Below are positions 1 to 6,489 of a stretch of DNA of 10,810 nucleotides, piece by piece (positions within the stretch are counted from its first letter, which is position 1; each line of letters opens with the position of its first letter). The translations under genes were made by a program, and so were the position numbers. The notes under the pieces were generated by a model. That model made no database searches. It saw only the letters and a list, made by a program, of their open reading frames with translations, and was not told the origin of the DNA. The DNA comes from JBFLXN01 sp040755715 [NCBI: Candidatus Edwardsbacteria bacterium] (GTDB lineage Bacteria > Edwardsbacteria > AC1 > JBFLXN01): assembly GCA_040755715.1 (NCBI GenBank), contig JBFLXN010000088.1:1-10810 (forward strand). The letters run 5' to 3'.

Positions 1-57
1 CAGTGCCCGGAGCACTAACTCAAATTTCTTCTCTGGTGAGCATTTACTTTGATACAT
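1..57 (-). CDS. Transposase OrfA N-terminus (partial, runs off window)
   Basis: Nineteen codons are visible, from ATG at 57 down to the window edge. They read MYQSKCSPEKKFELVLRAL, which resembles the first helix of the helix-turn-helix domain in IS3-type OrfA proteins (pattern S-P-E-x-K-x-x-x-V). The start is well supported: AAAGGAGG lies 7 nt upstream on the minus strand, and TGGTATAAT lies about 20 nt further up. The fragment is too short to name the IS group. It could also belong to another HTH-type transposase family. Confidence 0.6.
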   Translation of the reverse strand, partial: MYQSKCSPEKKFELVLRAL

Positions 58-64
58 GACTGGA

Positions 65-87
65 CCTCCTTTCCATTAATTATACCA
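65..87 (-). promoter_or_regulatory. Extended -10 promoter and SD of the IS transposase
   Basis: On the minus strand TGGTATAAT (plus 79-87) is a perfect bacterial extended -10 (TG-N-TATAAT). It is followed by AAAGGAGG (plus 65-72) 7 nt before the transposase ATG. No good -35 is visible, which is normal for extended -10 promoters. This is the clearest bacterial-type expression signal in the window. It belongs to the IS, so it need not reflect the host. Confidence 0.55.
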
Positions 88-114
88 CAACTTTTCTTTA
101 GTCCAGTCCTAACA

Positions 115-676
115 GGGGCTAAAACGAATTATCTATACAGACCCTGTTTTTATCCCAGTCGGTGATGATAAAGTATCAGACAGTGTGGGGGCTGTCAGTC
201 CTATGGAATATTGTGAAAAATTCCTAGAAGGCTATAAATATGCGATGGAGAAGGAAATATTTTATGGTAGTTTTTATATGATAAATTTTGATAAGCCATG
301 TAAATTCCACTGTAGGTCATGTCTCCCAACACCTCATTTAACTTATGATGGATTTGTATCATGCTGTGATATGTGTTTTTCTATTGAAATACCAGAAGTA
401 ATGCACAAACTCATATACGGCTTCTGGGACGATGATAATAAATGTATTGTTTATGATAAAGAAAAGATAAGCGCCATAAGAACACGGAGGATAGAAAATA
501 TACAACAATGTAAATCGTGCGAGATTTCACCATATTGCGGTGGTTATTGCATTGGAGAAGTTCTAAATGAAACAGGGGACTTTTACGGAGTATTACCTGA
601 AAGATGTGAAGCCATTCGATTTCTACATTCACGCTTAGCTGTTGGAAAACTGCAAATTCCTGCATTGCACCCATAA
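115..676 (+). pseudogene. Radical SAM/SPASM protein, 5'-truncated by the IS: SPASM domain only
   Basis: The frame is open from 113 to the stop at 674-676, so it runs right up to the IS end. There is no convincing start; GTG 185 and ATG 203 lack an SD. Counting from GTG 185, a full SPASM signature is present: C46-x9-G56-x4-C61, then C109-x2-C112-x5-C118-x3-C122 and a final C141, the ligands for two auxiliary 4Fe-4S clusters. SPASM domains are normally C-terminal to a radical SAM barrel with a CX3CX2C motif, which is absent here. The remnant therefore cannot perform SAM chemistry. It belongs to the same broad class as the enzyme at 4248-5576 but is not a close copy. The parent gene was probably a peptide-modifying maturase, so this may be the remains of a second RiPP locus. 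The alternative, a stand-alone SPASM protein, is unlikely. Confidence 0.75.
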
Positions 677-909
677 CAACTATAGATGTCATACCTATAG
701 GACTGATTAAGGCAGTCTCACAAAAGAATTCTCAAATAGACGACAGTAAACAAGGCTTCGGAAAATTAAATGTTTTGTCTCATCGATGGGTGTCGAACAA
801 AATATCAGGAATAGCGATGACTTACCTCCTGCGAGCAGTGGAACCAAATTGCTGTGAGTTTAACGTGCTTTAGCATCTTATAAAAATACAAACTAGTCAA
901 TTAAAAATA
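677..909 (+). other. Gap between SPASM remnant and arginine deiminase, with an unexplained open frame
   Basis: No complete gene is recognised here. One plus-strand frame is open from 610 to the TAG at 871-873 (87 codons), overlapping the end of the SPASM remnant in another frame. It has no start with an SD, only internal TTG and ATG codons. In AT-rich DNA such a run is uncommon by chance. It may be a decayed gene, or an extension of the SPASM gene separated by a frameshift near 660-676. The predicted peptide matches no family I recognise. Confidence 0.3.
878..887 (+). promoter_or_regulatory. TATA-like box before the arginine deiminase
   Basis: TTATAAAAAT is centred about 27 nt before the ATG at 910, and there is no SD between them. 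That spacing fits an archaeal TATA box driving a leaderless mRNA. As a bacterial promoter it would be a -10 with no well-spaced -35 (TTTAAC at 859-864 is too close). Confidence 0.4.
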
Positions 910-2175
910 ATGACTCAACTAGAAAGAAACAACACAGATATGCAAGAAGAAAATTTGTCGGGAGAAGAATTGGACATTGACATTTCTTCTGAATACGCTG
1001 AGTTGGAGACTGTTCTTGTTCATCGCCCGGGGAGAGAAATAGAAAGAGTCTTACCCTCAAATAAAGACTACTTGTTGTTTGATGATATTCCTTTTCTTCA
1101 AACAATGCAAAAAGAACATGACCTTTTTGTGGAGACGCTTACAAAACATTGTGATTGTCAGGTTTTATATATAGAGAAATTGCTGGAAGACATAATTTGT
1201 GATGAACAGATTCGAAAAAAGTTAGTTACTGAAATTGTTTCGGAAGAAAAGTGTAGAGGATTAGAAGAATACTTAAATAAAATAGATGATAATGAATTAA
1301 TTAACACGATTTTTTGTGGAATTACCTTTGATGAATGGGCAAATGTAATAGGTAAGCGGCCAAGATTTAGAGAAAGATTTATAATGCCACCAATTCCAAA
1401 TGCATATTTTGTCCGCGATCCAGCAGCTATAATTAAAGATACTATTGCTGCTTGCAAAATGCATTTCGACGTTAGAGTCAGAGAATCCATAATTCTAAGA
1501 TGTATATTTAAGTGGCATCCATTGTTCAAAAAAAAGAATAAATTCTGCTATGGGATTACTACAGACGAAGATAGGCCATTTACCGTTGAGGGCGGGGATA
1601 TAACTGTAATAAACCGAAATGCGATAGCAATTGGATGGAGTCAGAGAACAACTCCGGATGCCATAGAAAAAGTTGCTGTAAACTTGTTTGGAAAGGGGAT
1701 AATAGATAGAGTTTATGAAATAAAGATTCCATCGAGTAGAGCTTATATGCATCTTGATACGGTATTTACTATTGTTGGTCCAAATGTCGTAGTTGTATAT
1801 CCAGATGTTATTGATGAAGAGATTGAGACATCTATATATACCCCAACAAAGATTTATGGGCAAGTTAAAGCACATCTGTCCGAAAATATTACTACGAATT
1901 TTATTAGTTATCTTGAGACAGAACTCGGAAAACCACTTAAAATTGTTAAAACTGGTGATGGAAGTCTTACAGAGGCTGAGAGAGAACAATGGGCTGACGG
2001 CACTAATGTTCTTGCGATAAGTCCGAACAAAGTCATAACCTACGATAGAAATGTTTTGACTAATGAAGCATTAACAAAAGCTGGTGTAAACGTAATAACG
2101 GTTCCAGGAACAGAATTAGTGCGAGGACGAGGTGGTCCTAGATGTATGACTCTACCTATTAAGAGAAAAACATGA
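910..2175 (+). CDS. arcA: Arginine deiminase (divergent, complete)
   Basis: Arginine deiminase hydrolyses L-arginine to L-citrulline and ammonia in the cytoplasm, normally the first step of the arginine dihydrolase pathway. At 421 residues it has the usual family length. In order: LVHRPG (36-41), FDDIPF (57-62), FVRD with D170, EGGD with E227 and D230, HLDT with H281 and D283, and a C-terminal GRGGPRC with nucleophile C412. All residues of the Asp-Glu-His-Cys catalytic set are present. Region 170-225 is divergent compared with typical ArcA. The ATG at 910 has no SD but lies 27 nt after a TATA-like box; ATG 940 is an alternative start. No carbamate kinase, ornithine carbamoyltransferase or antiporter is nearby, so an ATP-yielding pathway is not evident. 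The stop overlaps the next gene (ATGA), implying a shared transcript. Activity on arginine within a peptide is conceivable given the RiPP neighbours, but unsupported. Confidence 0.9.
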   Translation: MTQLERNNTDMQEENLSGEELDIDISSEYAELETVLVHRPGREIERVLPSNKDYLLFDDIPFLQTMQKEHDLFVETLTKHCDCQVLYIEKLLEDIICDEQIRKKLVTEIVSEEKCRGLEEYLNKIDDNELINTIFCGITFDEWANVIGKRPRFRERFIMPPIPNAYFVRDPAAIIKDTIAACKMHFDVRVRESIILRCIFKWHPLFKKKNKFCYGITTDEDRPFTVEGGDITVINRNAIAIGWSQRTTPDAIEKVAVNLFGKGIIDRVYEIKIPSSRAYMHLDTVFTIVGPNVVVVYPDVIDEEIETSIYTPTKIYGQVKAHLSENITTNFISYLETELGKPLKIVKTGDGSLTEAEREQWADGTNVLAISPNKVITYDRNVLTNEALTKAGVNVITVPGTELVRGRGGPRCMTLPIKRKT

Positions 2176-3485
2176 ACTTTCAAAATAACATAAATGTTTG
2201 TGTCTGTGGCCATACTCAAATAGGCAAATCAACAATTGTTGGTAGATTGCTCGTGGAATTGGGAAAGATATCTTCCTCAGAACTCAAAAAATACAGAGAA
2301 AAAGCTTCTCTTTTAGGCGAAGAAAAACATGTGTACGCAATGTTGGTTCATACATCTAAAGAAGAGGATGAGATCAAAAAGACGCAATATCCATCATATG
2401 CTCGAATAGATTTCTCTAACAAAATAATAACCTTGATAGATACTCCTGGGCATCAAATCTATTACAAAAATATGATATTTGGAATTTTTCAAGCAGACTG
2501 CGCTATTTTAGTAGTAGAAGCCCCAAAAGGTCCTCAAGAAGAGACTTTTTCAGTTCTACGCATACTAAAAGGTTTTGATATCCCGATAATCTCTGTTGTA
2601 ATAACCAAAATGGATGAAATCCAATACGACATGGAAAAATTTGACAAAATAAAAATAGAAACAATAAAGGTGCTAGAACAGCACAATCTTGCCTCAGAAA
2701 ATATTAAGTTTATTCCAGTTTCTGGGCTAGAGGGAGAAGGATTAGTTAAACGTAATATTCTAAATATGAAAGACACTCTGTACACAATATTAAAAAATTT
2801 AACTATAAGAATCCTTAGAGAAGACTTCCCATTGCGAACAACAATGAGAAGGAGCAATATATTCAAACTTAAGGGAATAGGAACGGTTGGTGTTTGCGAA
2901 ATTGAATACGGGACTCTAAGAAAAAAAGATGAGCTTATTTTTGAACCTGTGAGCACAATATTAAATAAGAAAATTACTGCAAAAGTAAGGTCCATTCAAC
3001 TTGCAAAAGGAGTTATTGCGTCTCCGGCAGTTCCGATAGAACAAGCATACCCACGGAATATCGTGGGAGTTGCTATTCACAATTCTGAGCTTGACCTACA
3101 TGAACTACTGAGCCAGTGCAATAATATTGCAGGGTTGTCTTCTTGCCCACCCTCTGTAACTTCTTTCTTTGAAGCAGAAATAACAGTCGTGCACCATCCG
3201 GGGGTTATCCCTGTCGGCTATAAATGCATTTTGCATCCTCATGCGGATCAAGTTTCTGCGGAAATTGTTTCTATTTTGAAAAAATCGCGAGTAGGAACTA
3301 CAGAATATCTTGAAGATACAGGAGCTATTTCTTCTGGTGAACGGGCTATTGTCCAAATCAAATCTTCCAGGTCAGTTGCCATTGAAGAAAGTAATGTAAT
3401 TCCTTCATTAAGTAAATTTATTATTAGAACGTCGGGAATTCACGACATGATAATCGGTTTTGGTAAATGTATAAAAATTCTTTGA
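2172..3485 (+). CDS. EF-1A/CysN-like translational-type GTPase
   Basis: A 437-residue, three-domain GTPase of the EF-Tu/EF-1A superfamily. The G domain shows G1 GHTQIGKS (13-20), G3 DTPGH (90-94, keeping the His that activates water in EF-Tu), G4 TKMD (145-148, where most family members have NKMD) and G5 SGL (184-186). The switch I segment (about 45-80) is unlike the conserved RGIT region; Thr71 may be its threonine. Domain 2 (about 218-310) contains the GIGTVGV strand typical of EF-1A. Domain 3 (about 330-437) has HHPGVIPVGY, close to the HPG-x-I-x-x-GY motif of EF-1A, HBS1 and related proteins rather than bacterial EF-Tu. At this length with altered switch I it is a paralogue, not the housekeeping factor. 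Alternatives are a CysN-like protein (no CysD seen), an HBS1-like rescue factor, or a specialised factor working with the deiminase. It starts at an ATGA overlap with the deiminase, so translation is probably coupled. Confidence 0.8.
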   Translation: MNFQNNINVCVCGHTQIGKSTIVGRLLVELGKISSSELKKYREKASLLGEEKHVYAMLVHTSKEEDEIKKTQYPSYARIDFSNKIITLIDTPGHQIYYKNMIFGIFQADCAILVVEAPKGPQEETFSVLRILKGFDIPIISVVITKMDEIQYDMEKFDKIKIETIKVLEQHNLASENIKFIPVSGLEGEGLVKRNILNMKDTLYTILKNLTIRILREDFPLRTTMRRSNIFKLKGIGTVGVCEIEYGTLRKKDELIFEPVSTILNKKITAKVRSIQLAKGVIASPAVPIEQAYPRNIVGVAIHNSELDLHELLSQCNNIAGLSSCPPSVTSFFEAEITVVHHPGVIPVGYKCILHPHADQVSAEIVSILKKSRVGTTEYLEDTGAISSGERAIVQIKSSRSVAIEESNVIPSLSKFIIRTSGIHDMIIGFGKCIKIL

Positions 3486-3505
3486 GAATAAAGACAGCTA
3501 ATCGA

Positions 3506-3799
3506 CTAATTATTACTCACTAAATTATCTAACAGCCTAGAAGCTCTATTTTTTTCATTACTTATTAAGTTCAATATAATTCTAATTGTTTCTGATGTTG
3601 GACCGAGTGCTAATCCCATTTCGACTTTTTTGAAATAAGCTCTTTCTTTGTTAAGGTAATCTAAGTGATATGAAATTTCATTTTTTATATCTTGGATACT
3701 AATTTCCGCTTTGTTTTTTTCCTTTAATTTCTGGTAAAAGAAAGTTACATATTTACTATATTTTTTTTCAAGTTCTTTTATTAAAATTTGACGCGTCAT
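3506..3799 (-). CDS. Small hypothetical protein, helical, 97 residues
   Basis: No family is recognised. The product is Lys/Glu-rich and predicted largely helical, with heptad-like hydrophobic spacing in residues 8-60. It has no Cys, no transmembrane segment and no signal peptide. It is convergent with the GTPase (20 nt between stops) and divergent from the radical SAM operon, sharing an 89-nt intergenic region with a perfect palindrome. The position would suit a regulator, but no helix-turn-helix is visible. There is no SD before the ATG. A TATA-like CTTTTATATG lies only about 10 nt upstream, too close for a leaderless start at this ATG, so the start is uncertain. Chance ORFs of this length occur in AT-rich DNA, but the amino acid composition looks coding. 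Confidence 0.6.
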   Translation of the reverse strand: MTRQILIKELEKKYSKYVTFFYQKLKEKNKAEISIQDIKNEISYHLDYLNKERAYFKKVEMGLALGPTSETIRIILNLISNEKNRASRLLDNLVSNN

Positions 3800-3829
3800 T
3801 TCTCATATAAAAGATTATTTTCAGGTTTG

Positions 3830-3843
3830 AAATCTTAAGATTT
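3830..3843. promoter_or_regulatory. Perfect 14-bp palindrome, candidate operator
   Basis: AAATCTTAAGATTT is a perfect dyad in the divergent intergenic region between the small gene (start 3799) and the RRE-like gene (start 3889). It ends 16 bp before the TATA-like box of the radical SAM operon. Placement and symmetry fit a dimeric regulator binding site that could serve both genes. No regulator is identified in the window. Confidence 0.4.
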
Positions 3844-3858
3844 ATTAATGAGTAGTGG

Positions 3859-3867
3859 TTTATAAAC
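3859..3867 (+). promoter_or_regulatory. TATA-like box of the radical SAM operon
   Basis: TTTATAAAC is centred 26 nt before the GTG at 3889, and there is no SD between. The spacing is that of an archaeal TATA box with a leaderless transcript. In a bacterium TATAAA would be the -10, with no recognisable -35. Confidence 0.45.
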
Positions 3868-3888
3868 TTTTCGGTTTGTTACGCAAGA

Positions 3889-4248
3889 GTGATAAAAGTC
3901 AAAAAGGAAGGCACATTGAAGGACAAAAGTGTCTCTTTTGAGAAGGTAAGAATAGGTCGTGAACCTCAAGGTATAGTCTCCATTATAGAAACTAATCGGA
4001 CAATTAAAAATATTAGGTTATTACCTGCTTGTTGCATTCGTTATTATGCAAAGAGGACTGCATTTTCGAATAACCTAACTGGCCGTGTCGCTATCCTCCA
4101 GCGAGGTTTGTCCCCAAAAATCGTTAAATCATTAGTATACGGTGTTCCTCTATCAAGCTTACTAGCAATGGCTAAACAAGAAGGGTGGAAGGATACGGAA
4201 TTCATAAATTTTATTGCAGAGTTAGTAGAAAGAGGAATGATAGCATAA
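3889..4248 (+). CDS. PqqD/RRE-like small protein, likely precursor-recognition partner
   Basis: The product has 119 residues. The C-terminal ~50 residues look like the winged-helix half of PqqD-type RiPP recognition elements: a helix around 75-84, a second around 88-98, then FINFIAELVERGMI matching the F-L-x-x-L-x-x-x-G-h-I ending of PqqD-like domains. The N-terminal half (about 10-65) contains CC at 48-49 and is not recognised. RREs bind the leader of the precursor and present it to the maturase, and the location directly upstream of a radical SAM/SPASM gene supports that role. In the Hxs systems the corresponding small partner is HxsD, but I cannot show homology. The stop overlaps the next start (TAATG), so translation is coupled. 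The start is GTG without an SD, chosen for its position 26 nt after the TATA-like box; the next internal Met is at residue 94. Confidence 0.55.
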   Translation: MIKVKKEGTLKDKSVSFEKVRIGREPQGIVSIIETNRTIKNIRLLPACCIRYYAKRTAFSNNLTGRVAILQRGLSPKIVKSLVYGVPLSSLLAMAKQEGWKDTEFINFIAELVERGMIA

Positions 4249-5576
4249 TGACTTCTGTCAAAGTTAAGCCATATGTACCTATAGTTGGGAAACGGGCTGT
4301 ATTGTTATTATCTCGCTGGGTTCCTTCTTGGATTCTTCTAAATAGAGACCTCTACAACAAACTTCAAAGAGGAGTCGTAGGAGAAGGTCTCGCACGTAAA
4401 CTCTACGCACGTGGCATGGCTTCTCTAAGGGGTGAAACACTACAGATTCCCAAGAAGGCAAGCTTCTCTCCACTTTACTTCGTCATTGATATCGCAGATA
4501 ACTGTAATTTGGCATGCACATATTGTGTTCGCCACCCTATGAAAAATCATCGCCTTTCTGATGAGAAACTTCGAGAAATTCTGAAGGACATTAAAAATAT
4601 TGCTGCCCACGGAAACAACGAAATCTTTATTCAACCTTTTGGTGGCGAACCTCTATTGGCTTTAGACCAGATTCTTAAGATCGATGAATTTTTTCAATTT
4701 CATGGAATTCCACATACTATCACTATTCAAACCAACGGGACACTTATATCCCTATATACAGCAAAACTAATGTGGCAGCGAGGTTTTCAGATTAGTTTAA
4801 GCATTGATGGAAACAAGAGCACACATGACATCCATCGTATTACAGCAAGCGGAAAGGGAAGTTTCTTATCAGTTTTACGAGGATTTAATTATTTACGAGA
4901 TGCTGGCTACCCTGCAGAATCCATCGGTATTCTTACAACATTAACTCGCCCATTACTCACAAGGCTTGAAGAAGTTGTAGATTTCTTTGTCAACTCTCTA
5001 GGAGCTAACTCATTTCGCCTAGCTTATCCCTATTTGATAAGACCACAAATGGCTTTCGACTTCGTAACCCCAAAGGAGTATGCAGAAGTAGCATACTATT
5101 TAATTACAATCGCGCGAAATAAGGCTCAAGAAGGTAAAAAACTAATAGAAGCAGCCTTATCCTCGCGGGTCAAGGGATTTCTCAATAATGATATACAAGA
5201 TATCTGCTGGTCTGGACCTTGTCGTATGGGATATCGAATGATAGCTTACGATATTGAGGGAAACCGATATCCTTGCTCCGAGCTTACAGGATTACAATTA
5301 TATCAAATTGGGCACGCTCTCGATGGACTTGAAGAGGAACCTGATAGACTTGAAAGAGTTATCTCAGACTTTCATCGTCGATCTTTTAACCATTTGTGTG
5401 ATGAATGTATTTATTTACCATGGTGCGGTGGAGGCTGCAGAATGTGGAGTATTTATGGTCGGTTTCAGAATTATTCAAGACTCGACTATGTATGTGCTTT
5501 CACCAAAGTGGTAATTGACGAAGTTATACAGTGTATGGTAGATGGAAAAATGGATTTACTAGAGTGTCTACAATGA
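4248..5576 (+). CDS. Radical SAM/SPASM peptide maturase (HxsB-like)
   Basis: A 442-residue enzyme expected to cleave SAM with a 4Fe-4S cluster and modify the precursor peptide encoded downstream. Residues 1-70 (SRWVPSWILLNRDLY and following) look like the N-terminal wing of peptide-modifying radical SAM proteins and may be a fused RRE. The SAM cluster motif is C86-x3-C90-x2-C93, and the SAM-binding GGEP is at 132-135. The SPASM domain has C325-x12-G338-x4-C343, then C384-x2-C387-x5-C393-x3-C397 and C416, with C320 as an extra possible ligand: a full set for two auxiliary clusters. Length and layout match HxsB-type and other RiPP cyclophane or thioether maturases. The start at 4248 is chosen because it overlaps the previous stop (TAATG); an upstream in-frame ATG at 4185 would overlap the previous gene by 64 nt. 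Its stop overlaps the next gene (ATGA). The bond it forms cannot be told from sequence. Confidence 0.85.
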   Translation: MTSVKVKPYVPIVGKRAVLLLSRWVPSWILLNRDLYNKLQRGVVGEGLARKLYARGMASLRGETLQIPKKASFSPLYFVIDIADNCNLACTYCVRHPMKNHRLSDEKLREILKDIKNIAAHGNNEIFIQPFGGEPLLALDQILKIDEFFQFHGIPHTITIQTNGTLISLYTAKLMWQRGFQISLSIDGNKSTHDIHRITASGKGSFLSVLRGFNYLRDAGYPAESIGILTTLTRPLLTRLEEVVDFFVNSLGANSFRLAYPYLIRPQMAFDFVTPKEYAEVAYYLITIARNKAQEGKKLIEAALSSRVKGFLNNDIQDICWSGPCRMGYRMIAYDIEGNRYPCSELTGLQLYQIGHALDGLEEEPDRLERVISDFHRRSFNHLCDECIYLPWCGGGCRMWSIYGRFQNYSRLDYVCAFTKVVIDEVIQCMVDGKMDLLECLQ

Positions 5577-6475
5577 CTAGTATGTATTGTTCATTAGGCT
5601 ATAAGTGCAACAATAACTGCTTAACTTGTCCCATAGACCCTAAGTTACGCGAAACTGCATTTGTAAAGGAGAAACAGATTCGGGATTTTATAGAGGCTAG
5701 GGGAATAGGCGTAGGCGATAAAATAACCTTCAGCGGTGGTGAGCCAACGTTGTACCCGAAGTTGATATCTCTAACGCGGTGGTGTGCAGAACTATTGGGT
5801 TCAGAAGTCGAAATTCTTACTAATGCTCGTTGTCTTGCCAACAGTCATTTGGCTGAAGCTTTGTCTGAGATTCATAGAGTTCAAATTACCACAGCTATCT
5901 ATAGTTCTGAGAGGGAACTACACGACCAGATTACTCGTCGAAAAGCAAGTTTTGACGAAACCATTTCTGGAATTACCCAAGCCCTGTCATACGGTATCAG
6001 GGTTGTCCTAAAAACTGTTATCAGTAAACTTAACTACCGCCTACTTCCGGACATTTTTGCCATGCTACTACAACGCTTTCCACAAGTAGATGACTTTATA
6101 GTCTATGGCACAGATTGGACAGGTAACGCACTAAGAAACATTTCTATACTATTTATCTCCAATTCTGAAATAGCTCCATTCTTGGAAGAAGCTGCTTTTA
6201 GAGTAACCGATGCTGGGAAGACCATCCAGATTCGTCTTTTCCCTTTATGTTTATTAGACCCCGCACTATGGCCCCTTGCTATTGATACTTATCCAAATGA
6301 GGCTGCGGGCGATTGTCTGTTCACTCCTGAGTCAGAGATTGTAGATTTTGAGATTCCAGCAGCCCACGTTCAAAAACAGTGTGAGTGTTGCTTGATTCAA
6401 CGATTCTGTGGCCAAACCTGGGATAGCTATTTTGATGTGTTTGGTAGTCACGAACTGTGCCACATACACTTATAA
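5573..6475 (+). CDS. Second radical SAM enzyme of the RiPP operon (HxsC-like)
   Basis: A 300-residue radical SAM protein. The cluster motif sits very near the N-terminus, C12-x3-C16-x2-C19, with SGGEPTL at 54-60 and a barrel strand IYSSERELHD (109-118) followed by ASFDETISGI (125-134), a pattern common in peptide-associated radical SAM enzymes. The C-terminus has a short Cys cluster, C270-x2-C273-x5-C279-G with C248 and C296 nearby, suggesting one auxiliary Fe-S cluster (SPASM-like or twitch). There is no fused RRE, so it may rely on the small protein or the first maturase to recognise its substrate. Two different radical SAM enzymes with one repetitive substrate recall HxsB plus HxsC. Start ATG 5573 overlaps the upstream stop (ATGA); the upstream in-frame ATG 5531 is less likely. 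The order of modification and the reaction are unknown. Confidence 0.85.
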   Translation: MTSMYCSLGYKCNNNCLTCPIDPKLRETAFVKEKQIRDFIEARGIGVGDKITFSGGEPTLYPKLISLTRWCAELLGSEVEILTNARCLANSHLAEALSEIHRVQITTAIYSSERELHDQITRRKASFDETISGITQALSYGIRVVLKTVISKLNYRLLPDIFAMLLQRFPQVDDFIVYGTDWTGNALRNISILFISNSEIAPFLEEAAFRVTDAGKTIQIRLFPLCLLDPALWPLAIDTYPNEAAGDCLFTPESEIVDFEIPAAHVQKQCECCLIQRFCGQTWDSYFDVFGSHELCHIHL

Positions 6476-6476
6476 A

Positions 6477-6483
6477 AAGGAGG
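6477..6483 (+). promoter_or_regulatory. Strong Shine-Dalgarno before the precursor peptide
   Basis: AAGGAGG lies 6 nt before ATG 6490, in the only true gap of the operon. The upstream operon genes have no SD and start by overlap or leaderless. The site fixes 6490 as the start, rather than the in-frame ATG 6457 inside the previous gene. It implies that the substrate peptide is made in excess of its enzymes. Confidence 0.8.
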
Positions 6484-6489
6484 CATATC

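Larger units (their letters stand above)
1..114 (-). mobile_element. Left end of an IS3-like insertion sequence (partial)
   Basis: The window opens inside an insertion sequence read on the minus strand. It contains the transposase start, its SD, an extended -10 promoter and a probable terminal end. The outer end is placed at 114 because the minus strand there begins TGTTAGGACTGGAC, and IS3-family ends typically begin with TG. Immediately outside, the plus strand enters the middle of a radical SAM gene with no start codon of its own, as expected if the element inserted into that gene. The exact end and target duplication cannot be confirmed without the other end; GGG or GGGG at 115-118 is a candidate duplication. 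Confidence 0.6.

Noticed and set aside
4185-4247. Upstream ATG for the first radical SAM enzyme
   Set aside because: It would overlap the RRE-like gene by 64 nt. ATG 4248 forms a normal stop-start overlap.
5531-5572. Upstream ATG for the second radical SAM enzyme
   Set aside because: It lies inside the preceding gene, while ATG 5573 gives a tight ATGA overlap and places the CX3CX2C motif near the N-terminus, as in related enzymes.
6457-6489. Precursor peptide starting at ATG 6457
   Set aside because: This start is within the preceding gene; AAGGAGG with a 6-nt spacer points to 6490.
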